Part shown: positions 33,986 through 41,526 of the stretch, piece after piece
How the letters are laid out: each line of letters starts with the position of its first letter
How positions within the stretch are numbered: position 1 is the stretch's first letter
Assembly (NCBI GenBank): GCA_038530575.1
Contig: JBCBCP010000004.1
Location: 1-64,000 of the forward strand
Length of the DNA stretch: 64,000 bases
From: JBCBCP01 sp038530575
GTDB lineage: Bacteria; Pseudomonadota; Alphaproteobacteria; Rhodobacterales; Rhodobacteraceae
Reading direction: 5' to 3'
Notes under the pieces: model-generated
Told to the model about the DNA's origin: nothing
Seen by the model: only the letters and a program-made list of their open reading frames with translations
Database searches by the model: none
Made by a program: the position numbers and the translations under genes

Positions 33986-35974
33986 ATGCTCCACGTTTCA
34001 TCTTTCGCGGCGGGCAAATGGATCGCCCCAGGCCCGGGCGCACGCCCGATCGAGAGCGCCCTGACCGGGCAGATCATCGCCGAGGCGGGCAACGAGACGC
34101 TCGACGTGCAGGCGATGCTGTCCCACGCGCGCGAGGTCGGCGGGGCGTCCCTGCGGGCAATGACTTTCCACGACCGCGCGCGGCTGCTCAAGGCGCTGGC
34201 GCTGCACCTGCGCGAACACCGGCCGGCGCTTTACGAGCTGAGCTACGCGTCTGGCGGCACCCTGAGCGATCACAAGATCGACGTGGATGGCGGGATCGGC
34301 ACGATGCTGGTCTATGCCTCCAAAGGGCGGCGCGAAATGCCGGACGCCCATGTCCTGCGCGACGGTGCGCCCGAACAGCTGGGGCGGGACGGCCAGTTCC
34401 TGGGCCAGCATATCTGCACCCCGCTCTTGGGCACCGCGCTGCATATCAACGCGTTCAACTTCCCGGTCTGGGGGATGCTGGAAAAGCTCGCGCCGACATG
34501 GCTGGCCGGGATGCCCGCCATCGTCAAACCCGCCACCGCCACGTGCCAAATCACCGAGGCCTGCGTGCGGATCATGCTGAACTCCGGCCTCGTCCCCGAC
34601 GGCGCTTTGCAACTGATCGCGGGCGGGGTGGGCGACGCGCTGGATCATATGACCTGCCAGGACGTGGTGACCTTTACGGGCTCCGCTGATACCGCGCGCA
34701 AGCTGCGAGGGCACGCGAACCTCTTGGACAACGGCGTGCGCTTTACCGCCGAACAGGACAGCCTGAACGCGACCGTTCTGGGTCCCGACGCCGCGCCGGG
34801 CACGCCGGAATTTGACCTGCTGGTGCGCGAGGTTGTGACAGAGGTCACTGCCAAGGCCGGGCAGAAATGCACCGCCATCCGCCGGATCATGGTGCCGCAC
34901 GCGCATCTGGACGCGGTGCAGGACGCCCTGACAAAGGCGCTGGACAGCGTCCGCGTGGGCGATCCGCGGGACAAGGACACCCAGATGGGCGCGCTGGTGA
35001 ACACAGGCCAGAAGGCGGACGTGCTGGACAAGATCGCCGGGATCGGGGCCGAGATGCTGACCGGGGGCGATATGGAGGGCGCGTTCCTGCGCCCGCACCT
35101 GATGCTCTGCAGCGACCCGGATGCAGCAGAGGCCGTGCACGATACGGAGGCGTTTGGACCGGCCTCGACCCTTATGCCATACAAAGACCCCGCACATGCC
35201 GCGCAGCTGTTGAACCGCGGGCAAGGCTCTCTGGTGGCGTCGGTTTTCTCCAACGACGCGGACGCCGTGCGCGAGATTGCACTGGGGGCCGCGGCCTTCC
35301 ACGGGCGGCTCTACGTGATGAACCGCGAGGCGGCGGGCGAGGCGACAGGCCATGGCGCGCCCCTGCCGCATATGGTCCATGGCGGGCCGGGCCGTGCAGG
35401 TGGCGGTGAAGAGCTGGGCGGCATTCGCGCCGTCAAACACTACATGCAGCGCACCGCGGTTCAGGGCAGCCCCCGCATGCTCAGCGCGCTGACCGGCACA
35501 TGGCTGCCCGGCGGCGAGGAGCATACGGATAAGGCCCACCCCTTCACCCGCCCCTACGGCGATCTGCAGATTGGCGACACGCTTTATACAGACGCGCGCG
35601 AGGTAACGCTGGAGGATATCGAAACCTTCGCCCATTTCACCGGCGACACGTTCTATGCCCACATGGACGAGGCCGCCGCTGCCGCGAACCCGTTCTTTCC
35701 GGGCCGTGTGGCGCATGGCTATCTGCTCTTGTCCTTTGCTGCGGGCCTCTTTGTGCAGCCTGATCCCGGCCCGGTGCTGGCCAATACCGGCCTTGACGGT
35801 CTACGCTTCATGAAGCCGGTGCAGCCCGGTGACAGCATACGCGTGCGCCTGACGGTCAAGGCCAAGACGCCGCGCAATGAGGAGTATGGCGAGGTGCGCT
35901 GGAACGTGACGCTGACCAACCAGGACGCAGAGCCCGTGGCGGAATACGAACTGCTGACCATGAATGCCTTCTGA
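33986..35974 (+). CDS. paaZ: Oxepin-CoA hydrolase / 3-oxo-5,6-didehydrosuberyl-CoA semialdehyde dehydrogenase
   Basis: A 662-residue fusion enzyme that opens the oxepin ring and oxidises the resulting aldehyde in phenylacetate degradation. The N-terminal aldehyde dehydrogenase domain (to about residue 515) has the catalytic cysteine in KAGQKCTAIRR and the FTGSAD cofactor strand. The C-terminal MaoC-type hydratase domain has FYAHMDEAAAAANPFF and GRVAHGYLLLS, with the catalytic Asp and His. E. coli PaaZ is 681 residues with the same layout. AGGAGG precedes the ATG. The stop lies inside the start of paaX (11-base overlap). Confidence 0.96.
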   Translation: MLHVSSFAAGKWIAPGPGARPIESALTGQIIAEAGNETLDVQAMLSHAREVGGASLRAMTFHDRARLLKALALHLREHRPALYELSYASGGTLSDHKIDVDGGIGTMLVYASKGRREMPDAHVLRDGAPEQLGRDGQFLGQHICTPLLGTALHINAFNFPVWGMLEKLAPTWLAGMPAIVKPATATCQITEACVRIMLNSGLVPDGALQLIAGGVGDALDHMTCQDVVTFTGSADTARKLRGHANLLDNGVRFTAEQDSLNATVLGPDAAPGTPEFDLLVREVVTEVTAKAGQKCTAIRRIMVPHAHLDAVQDALTKALDSVRVGDPRDKDTQMGALVNTGQKADVLDKIAGIGAEMLTGGDMEGAFLRPHLMLCSDPDAAEAVHDTEAFGPASTLMPYKDPAHAAQLLNRGQGSLVASVFSNDADAVREIALGAAAFHGRLYVMNREAAGEATGHGAPLPHMVHGGPGRAGGGEELGGIRAVKHYMQRTAVQGSPRMLSALTGTWLPGGEEHTDKAHPFTRPYGDLQIGDTLYTDAREVTLEDIETFAHFTGDTFYAHMDEAAAAANPFFPGRVAHGYLLLSFAAGLFVQPDPGPVLANTGLDGLRFMKPVQPGDSIRVRLTVKAKTPRNEEYGEVRWNVTLTNQDAEPVAEYELLTMNAF

Positions 35975-36743
35975 TCCCTACGCCGCGGCGCGAGGGGCGC
36001 TGCTGGACCCCGCAAACCTGCGGGTCTGGTCCATGATCGCGACGGTGTTTGGGGATCTGGCCCTGACCAAGGGCGCCCATATCGGCGGGCCGGTCCTGTC
36101 GGCGCTGATGGGTGAAATGGATATCCGGCCCGAGGCAACGCGCGTGGCCCTGCACCGGCTGCGGTCAAAGGATGCCTGGATCACTTCCGAAAAGGCGGGG
36201 CGGATCAGCCAGCACAGCCTGACCGCGCGGGGCAGGCGGGAATCGCTGGCGGCGGCCAAGCGCATCTATGCAGAGCCCGGCGCGGGAGCGGACGCATGGC
36301 AGGTGGTGCTGCTGGAAAGCGCCGGGGCAGAGGCACGCATCGACATGACCCGCCGGGGCTACGCGGCGCTCGCGCCTCGGTTGTTCGTCGGGGCGGTGGG
36401 TGCGGCGCCCCCCGAAGATGCGCTGGTGCTGACCCCGCAGGACGTGCCCCCATGGATCGGCGCGCAATGCGAGCCAAAGGATCTGGCCCATGACTATGAC
36501 GCCCTGCACGAGCGTCTGGCCCGCACGGCGGCGCTGGGGCTAGAGGCCGCCACGCTCAGCCCGCTGCAGACTGCGACGTTGCGCTGCCTGATCGTGCACG
36601 GCTGGCGGCGGCTGGTGCTGCGCCACCCGGACCTGCCCCGCGCGCTTTATTCGGATACGTGGCGCGGGCATGACTGCCACGCGCTGGTGCATGCGCTTCT
36701 GCAAAGGCTGCCCCGGCCATCCCTTGCCGATCTGGACGCATAG
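35964..36743 (+). CDS. paaX: Phenylacetate-responsive transcriptional repressor PaaX-type
   Basis: A 259-residue PaaX-family regulator. An N-terminal winged-helix part includes VLSALMGEMDIRPEATRVALHRLRSKDAW, followed by the PaaX middle and C-terminal domains (VLTPQDVPPW, LIVHGWRRLVLRHPDLP). In studied bacteria PaaX represses paa promoters and is released by phenylacetyl-CoA. The ATG lies within the end of paaZ (11 bases), so the repressor is made from the operon it probably controls, giving negative feedback. The operator is not proven; a dyad before paaJ is a candidate. Confidence 0.9.
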   Translation: MPSDPYAAARGALLDPANLRVWSMIATVFGDLALTKGAHIGGPVLSALMGEMDIRPEATRVALHRLRSKDAWITSEKAGRISQHSLTARGRRESLAAAKRIYAEPGAGADAWQVVLLESAGAEARIDMTRRGYAALAPRLFVGAVGAAPPEDALVLTPQDVPPWIGAQCEPKDLAHDYDALHERLARTAALGLEAATLSPLQTATLRCLIVHGWRRLVLRHPDLPRALYSDTWRGHDCHALVHALLQRLPRPSLADLDA

Positions 36744-36784
36744 GCACCTTTCACAGACCCGCGCGCGCCGCTATATGGCGATCC

Positions 36785-37399
36785 ATGACGAATTATCTGC
36801 ACAAGGGCGATCTGCCCGATGACCTCGACCTCGGCCCGATCGTCGCGATCGACTGCGAAACGATGGGCTTGAACCCGCACCGCGACCGGCTGTGCGTCGT
36901 GCAACTGTCCAGCGGGGACGGCAACGCGCATATCGTCCAGATCGCCAAGGGGCAGAGCGAGGCGCCGAACCTGTGCCGGATGCTCGAAGACCCGAACGTG
37001 CTCAAGCTGTTTCACTTTGGCCGCTTTGATATCGCCGCGATGCTGAACGCCTTTGGCGCGGTCACGGCGCCGGTCTATTGCACCAAGATCGCCAGCCGCC
37101 TGATCCGCACATACACGGACCGGCACGGGCTGAAAAACCTGCTTCAGGAACTGCTCGACGTCGACATCTCCAAACAGCAGCAAAGCAGCGATTGGGGCGC
37201 GGCGGAATTGAGCGAGGCGCAGCTGGCCTATGCGGCCTCTGACGTGCTGTATCTGCACGCGCTGCGGGACAAGCTGAACGAACGGCTTGAACGCGAAGGG
37301 CGGATGGAGGTCGCCCAGGCGTGTTTTGACTTCCTGCCCATGCGCGCGCGGCTTGACCTGATGGGCTGGCCCGACACCGACATCTTTGCGCATTCGTGA
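36785..37399 (+). CDS. rnd: RNase D-type 3'-5' exonuclease
   Basis: A 204-residue DEDDy exonuclease. Exo I is IDCETMG (Asp and Glu), Exo II is HFGRFDIAAM (Asp) and Exo III is YAASDVLYLH (Tyr and Asp). It corresponds to the short alphaproteobacterial RNase D without HRDC domains, so its length (half that of E. coli RNase D) is normal. It probably trims structured RNAs such as tRNA precursors. It is placed first in an operon: GTGA overlap with kdsD, then lptC, lptA and lptB. Confidence 0.9.
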   Translation: MTNYLHKGDLPDDLDLGPIVAIDCETMGLNPHRDRLCVVQLSSGDGNAHIVQIAKGQSEAPNLCRMLEDPNVLKLFHFGRFDIAAMLNAFGAVTAPVYCTKIASRLIRTYTDRHGLKNLLQELLDVDISKQQQSSDWGAAELSEAQLAYAASDVLYLHALRDKLNERLEREGRMEVAQACFDFLPMRARLDLMGWPDTDIFAHS

Positions 37400-38358
37400 G
37401 CAGCTTTCTCGATACGGCGCGGCGCGTGATTTCGTGCGAGGCGGACGCGCTGAGCCAACTGGCCGACGCGCTGGACGACGCCTTCACCGACGCGGTTGAG
37501 GCGATCCTTGCGACGGACGGCCGCGTGATCGTCACCGGCATCGGCAAATCGGGCCATATCGCCCGCAAGATCGCCGCCACGCTGGCCAGCACCGGGACGC
37601 CAGCGCAATTCGTGCACCCTGCCGAGGCGTCGCATGGCGATCTGGGCATGATCACAAGGGCTGATGTGGTCATCGCCATTTCGAACAGTGGCGAGGCGCC
37701 GGAGCTGGCAAACCTTGTCGCCTATACCCGCCGTTTCGGAAACCGGCTGATCGCGCTGACCAGCCGTGCGGGCAGCTCGCTGGGCCAACAGGCGGATATC
37801 GTGCTGCTGATGCCGCGGGCCGAAGAGGCCTGCGGGACGGGCGTTGTGCCGACAAGTTCCACCACCATGACGCTGGCCCTTGGCGATGCGCTGGCCGTGG
37901 CGCTGATGCAGCACCGGCAGTTCACGCCAGAGCATTTCCGCGACTTCCACCCCGGTGGCAAGCTGGGCGCGCAGCTGGCACGCGTCGGCGATTTGATGCA
38001 CCGCGGCGAGGCCCTGCCGCTTGTGGGTGATCAGACCGCGATGCCCGATGCGCTGATCGAGATCAGCCAGAAAGGCTTTGGCGTGGTGGGGGTCACCCGC
38101 GCGGACGGCACGCTCGCCGGGATCATCACCGACGGCGACCTGCGCCGCCATATGGACGGGCTGCTGACCCGCAGGGCGGCGGATGTGATGACGCAGAACC
38201 CCGCGACCATCACCGCCAATGCCTTGGCCGCCGAGGCAGCCCGCCTGATGAACGAGGCGAACGAGGGGCGCGGGATCACGTGCCTGTTCGTGATGGAAGG
38301 CGCGCAGCCCATTGGCCTGCTGCATATCCATGACTGCCTGCGGGTCGGGCTGGGCTGA
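37396..38358 (+). CDS. kdsD: D-arabinose 5-phosphate isomerase (KdsD/KpsF)
   Basis: A 320-residue enzyme with a sugar-isomerase (SIS) domain (GIGKSGHIARKIAATLASTGTPAQFVH, ISNSGEAPEL, HPGGKLG) and two CBS domains at the C-terminus (VVGVTRADGTLAGIITDGDLRRH and a second one ending LLHIHDCLRVG). It converts ribulose-5-phosphate to arabinose-5-phosphate, the first step of Kdo synthesis. Kdo is used in the LPS core and in capsule linkers. It fits with lptCAB downstream and kdsB at 50.1-50.9 kb. GTG start in a GTGA overlap with rnd. Confidence 0.95.
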   Translation: MSSFLDTARRVISCEADALSQLADALDDAFTDAVEAILATDGRVIVTGIGKSGHIARKIAATLASTGTPAQFVHPAEASHGDLGMITRADVVIAISNSGEAPELANLVAYTRRFGNRLIALTSRAGSSLGQQADIVLLMPRAEEACGTGVVPTSSTTMTLALGDALAVALMQHRQFTPEHFRDFHPGGKLGAQLARVGDLMHRGEALPLVGDQTAMPDALIEISQKGFGVVGVTRADGTLAGIITDGDLRRHMDGLLTRRAADVMTQNPATITANALAAEAARLMNEANEGRGITCLFVMEGAQPIGLLHIHDCLRVGLG

Positions 38359-38362
38359 TGGG

Positions 38363-38968
38363 ATGGACTGGTATTCGCGCCTCGTCTCGCTGCTGAAAGT
38401 CGCCCTGCCGCTCGCGGCGTTGGCCATCTTGTCGACGCTGTTTTTGCTGGGCCGCACGGACGAGCCAAACGCGACAATCCCCTATTCGGACGCGGAAATC
38501 GCCGAACGCCTGCGCGACCAGCAGATGACCGGGCCGTTTTTCACCGGCACCACGGCAAATGGCGACCGTATCGCCTTTTCGGCGGAAAAGATGACGGTCC
38601 AGGCATCCGGTAACGCGGCCACGGGCATCACGGCGCAGTTTGATCTTGCGGGCGGGGGGCGCATTCTGCTGCTGTCGGATATGGGGCTTCTGGACATCGC
38701 CGCGGCGCGCGCCGAGCTATCCGGCGCTGTCGATATAACCTCGGACGCAGGGCTACGCGTCACCTCTGACGCGATGACCGCGAATCTGGAAACCGGATCG
38801 CTGGTCTCGCCAGGACCTATTGAGGCGCGCGGCCCGATTGGGGAGCTGACAGCAGGGCAGATGGCCTTGCAAACCAGTGGCGGCGGCGGCCCGGCCCAAT
38901 TGATTTTCACAAACCGGGTGAAGCTGATATACCGCCCTGAAGAGACTGCCGGAGTATCTGACCCGTGA
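38363..38968 (+). CDS. lptC: LPS export ABC transporter periplasmic protein LptC
   Basis: A 201-residue bitopic protein with one N-terminal membrane helix (LLKVALPLAALAILSTLFLLG) and a periplasmic beta-jellyroll of the LptC family (FFTGTTANGDRIAFSAEKM, TSDAMTANLETG). It takes LPS from LptBFG and passes it to LptA. The ATG at 38363, four bases after the kdsD stop, puts the membrane helix at residues 8-28. The stop overlaps the lptA start (GTGA). Sequence conservation in this family is low; order and topology give the assignment. Confidence 0.88.
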   Translation: MDWYSRLVSLLKVALPLAALAILSTLFLLGRTDEPNATIPYSDAEIAERLRDQQMTGPFFTGTTANGDRIAFSAEKMTVQASGNAATGITAQFDLAGGGRILLLSDMGLLDIAAARAELSGAVDITSDAGLRVTSDAMTANLETGSLVSPGPIEARGPIGELTAGQMALQTSGGGGPAQLIFTNRVKLIYRPEETAGVSDP

Positions 38969-39453
38969 CCGCTTTGCGCGCCCTTTTGACCGTTTTGATC
39001 CTGTCCCTCGCGGCGCCCACTTTTGCACAGGGCACGAGTGTGAGCTTCGGCACCATACGGCAGGACCCGGACGCGCCGGTTGAAGTGACCGCCGACAACC
39101 TGTCGGTTGATCAGGCCAACGGGACCGCGGTGTTCACGGGCAATGTGCTGATCGGCCAGGGGCAGATGCGCTTGACGGCGGCGCGCGTACTGGTCGTCTA
39201 TAAAAGCACGGGCGATGGGATCGAACGGCTTGAAGCCTCGGGCGGTGTAACGCTCGTTTCCGGCCCCGACGCGGCAGAGGCCGAGCGGGCAGACTACAAC
39301 ATCGACCGCGGCACGATCGATATGGCGGGCAATGTCCTGCTGACCCAAGGACCCAGCGCCCTGACCGCCGACCGCATGTCCGTCAACCTGAGCGACGGGT
39401 CCGCGCGCATGTCCGGGCGGGTCAAGACGATCCTGCAGACCGGTAACAACTGA
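38965..39453 (+). CDS. lptA: LPS transport periplasmic protein LptA
   Basis: A 162-residue OstA/LptA-type protein with a signal peptide (MTALRALLTVLILSLAAPTFA). The mature part has the repeating strands of the LptA jellyroll (VEVTADNLSVDQANGTAVFTG, ADYNIDRGTIDMAGNVLLTQ). LptA chains bridge LptC and the outer-membrane LptDE. The start is GTG in an overlap with lptC; the stop shares TGATG with lptB. Short compared with E. coli (185) but normal for alphaproteobacteria. Confidence 0.9.
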   Translation: MTALRALLTVLILSLAAPTFAQGTSVSFGTIRQDPDAPVEVTADNLSVDQANGTAVFTGNVLIGQGQMRLTAARVLVVYKSTGDGIERLEASGGVTLVSGPDAAEAERADYNIDRGTIDMAGNVLLTQGPSALTADRMSVNLSDGSARMSGRVKTILQTGNN

Positions 39454-40214
39454 TGGATACGGACGGCCCACGGCTGGTGGAGACGCCGCAAGGCGGCTTG
39501 GTGATCGAACACCTGCGCAAGTCGTACCGCAAGAAGACCGTGATCCGGGATTTTTCCATGCAGCTGAGCCGGGGCGAGGTTGTCGCGCTGCTGGGGCCGA
39601 ACGGATCCGGCAAGACGACCACGTTCTACGCCGTCGCGGGCCTGGTGAAATCCGAAGGCGGGACGGTGCGCGTAGATGGCACTGACATCACCACGCTGCC
39701 CATGTACCGCCGCGCGCAGCTTGGCATCGGCTATCTGCCGCAGGAAATGAGCATCTTTCGCGGGCTGTCGGTGCAGGACAACATCGCGGCAATTCTCGAC
39801 ATCACCGAACCGAATCGTTCGCGCCGCCAAAAACGGCTCGAGGCGCTGCTGAGCGAATTTTCCATCGAACATCTACGCCGCGCGCCTGCACTGGCCTTGT
39901 CGGGTGGTGAAAGGCGCCGGGTCGAGATCGCACGCTGCCTTGCCGCGGACCCGAAATATCTTTTGTTGGACGAACCCTTTGCCGGCGTTGACCCGATCTC
40001 GGTTGGAGATATTCGCGGGTTGGTGGCGGATCTGAAAACCCGTGGGATCGGTGTGTTGATCACGGACCACAACGTGCGCGAAACGCTCGAAATTGTCGAC
40101 CGCGCCTACATCCTGCACGAGGGCCGTGTGCTGATGTCCGGCACGCCCGAAGAGGTCGTGCAGAACCAGAATGTCCGCCGTGTCTACCTTGGCGAGAATT
40201 TCCGCGTCTCGTGA
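39453..40214 (+). CDS. lptB: LPS export ABC transporter ATPase LptB
   Basis: A 253-residue ABC ATPase powering extraction of LPS from the inner membrane. Walker A is GPNGSGKTT, the Q-loop lies in GYLPQEMSIFRGLS, the signature is LSGGERRRVEIARCLA, Walker B is LLLDEPFAGVDP and the switch histidine is in ITDHNV. The C-terminal YLGENFRVS tail is typical of LptB. The ATG shares its A with the lptA stop. LptF and LptG are elsewhere. Confidence 0.96.
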   Translation: MDTDGPRLVETPQGGLVIEHLRKSYRKKTVIRDFSMQLSRGEVVALLGPNGSGKTTTFYAVAGLVKSEGGTVRVDGTDITTLPMYRRAQLGIGYLPQEMSIFRGLSVQDNIAAILDITEPNRSRRQKRLEALLSEFSIEHLRRAPALALSGGERRRVEIARCLAADPKYLLLDEPFAGVDPISVGDIRGLVADLKTRGIGVLITDHNVRETLEIVDRAYILHEGRVLMSGTPEEVVQNQNVRRVYLGENFRVS

Positions 40215-40242
40215 CATACCACGCATTGCGCGCGCCTTTTCA

Positions 40243-40271
40243 TTGACAGAGGGCCGCCGGAGTGGCTCAAT
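40243..40271 (+). promoter_or_regulatory. Possible promoter in the lptB-hpf gap
   Basis: A perfect TTGACA (40243-40248) is followed after 17 bases by CTCAAT (40266-40271), a weak -10. It would start a transcript for hpf-ptsN with a leader near 150 bases. The rest of this 212-base gap holds nothing else I can name. Confidence 0.35.
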
Positions 40272-40426
40272 CAAGGGATGGCGTACCCCACAACAGGCCC
40301 ATCCAGCGGACGCAGTCGCGGCGCACATGGGCACACCGGCACGCTTTTTTAGCGAATCTGGGCACAGATGACGCGGCGCAATGCACCCGCGCTAAAAGCC
40401 CGTTCGCCTGACGACAAGGAGACCTC

Positions 40427-40990
40427 ATGCGCTACCAGATCACCGGCAAGCAAATCGACATCGGCACAGCCCTTCAAACCCACGTCCAGGACGAGCTGAG
40501 CAGCGTGGTGGGAAAATACGCCCAGCGTCCAACGGATGCGACGGTGGTGTTTTCCAAGTCGGGACACGAACATGTTTGCGAAGCTACGGTGCATCTGAGC
40601 ACGGGACTGACCGCGCAGGCCAAAGCCTCTGCACCCGAAATTTACGCCGCCTTTGATGCCTGCAGCGAGAAGATGGACAAGCAGCTGCGCCGCTACAAAC
40701 GCCGATTGAAAGACCACCACAACCAACGCGCGACACCTGTTGAACTTGGCATGGCGGCCTCGTATATCCTCGCCGCAGATGAGCAAGACGGCGAGTCGGA
40801 GCCCGAAACGCTCCAGCCGATGATCGTCGCAGAGATGGAGACCAAGATCCCGTCGCTCAGCGTTGGTGAGGCGGTGATGCAGATGGAACTGGCCGGGGCA
40901 CCGGTGCTGGTGTTTCGAAACGAAGGCAAAGATGGGATCAACGTCGTATACCGCCGCGAGGACGGGAATATCGGCTGGATTGATCCATAA
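40427..40990 (+). CDS. hpf: Ribosome hibernation-promoting factor, long form
   Basis: A 187-residue long HPF. The N-terminal ribosome-binding domain (MRYQITGKQIDIGTALQTHV to RYKRRLKDHHN, about residues 1-100) blocks the ribosomal A and P sites. The C-terminal dimerisation domain (about 128-187) ends in YRREDGNIGWIDP and makes 100S ribosome dimers in stationary phase. A linker joins them. A strong ribosome site (AAGGAGA) precedes the ATG. It is followed by ptsN after 71 bases, the order seen in many proteobacteria. Confidence 0.95.
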   Translation: MRYQITGKQIDIGTALQTHVQDELSSVVGKYAQRPTDATVVFSKSGHEHVCEATVHLSTGLTAQAKASAPEIYAAFDACSEKMDKQLRRYKRRLKDHHNQRATPVELGMAASYILAADEQDGESEPETLQPMIVAEMETKIPSLSVGEAVMQMELAGAPVLVFRNEGKDGINVVYRREDGNIGWIDP

Positions 40991-41061
40991 ACAACGGATA
41001 GGCAGCGGCGTGTCGTCTTCTGGGCGTGTGCGGACACTGTGGCGGTATAAGAGCGAGCGGA

Positions 41062-41526
41062 ATGGATTTTTCAAATCTCCTGAAGCCGGAGGCAATCAAG
41101 GTGTTGTCCTCGGTATCAAGCAAGAAGCGGCTCTTGCACGAACTCGGCGACCTCGCCGAATTGGCATATGATCTTGACGCTGGGACAGTTGTCGAAGCGC
41201 TGATCGCGCGCGAAGCGCTTGGACCGACAGGTGTCGGCCACGGCGTTGCGCTGCCCCATGCGCGTCTTGCCGGCCTGACGGAGGTTGTCGGGCTGTTCAT
41301 GGTGCTGGAAAAGCCGGTGGATTTCAGCGCGGTGGACCGGCAACCGGTCGATATCGCCTTTGCCCTCTTTGCACCCGAAGAGGCGGGGGTGGAGCACCTG
41401 AAGGCGCTTGCGCTTGTCTCCCGCACGCTGCGCGACACGGCGGTGTGTGACAAGCTGCGCGCGAATCCGGATGCCGGCAAGCTGTTCGCTATCCTGAGCG
41501 ACGCACAGTCGGCGCAGGCGGCCTAA
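41062..41526 (+). CDS. ptsN: PTS IIA-like nitrogen-regulatory protein PtsN
   Basis: A 154-residue EIIA-Ntr protein, phosphorylated on the histidine in GVALPH66ARL by the nitrogen PTS chain. It regulates potassium transport, carbon/nitrogen balance and other processes in studied species. The ATG at 41062 gives the family N-terminus (MDFSNLLKPEAIKVLSS); a frame starting at 41026 adds an unlikely cysteine-rich leader. The stop overlaps the stop of the convergent sulfotransferase gene (CTAA). The usual neighbour rpoN is not between lptB and hpf here. Confidence 0.94.
   Translation: MDFSNLLKPEAIKVLSSVSSKKRLLHELGDLAELAYDLDAGTVVEALIAREALGPTGVGHGVALPHARLAGLTEVVGLFMVLEKPVDFSAVDRQPVDIAFALFAPEEAGVEHLKALALVSRTLRDTAVCDKLRANPDAGKLFAILSDAQSAQAA

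Noticed and set aside
33998..35716. A 572-codon open frame on the minus strand opposite paaZ
   Set aside because: It is antisense to an intact, family-length paaZ and shows no recognisable domain.
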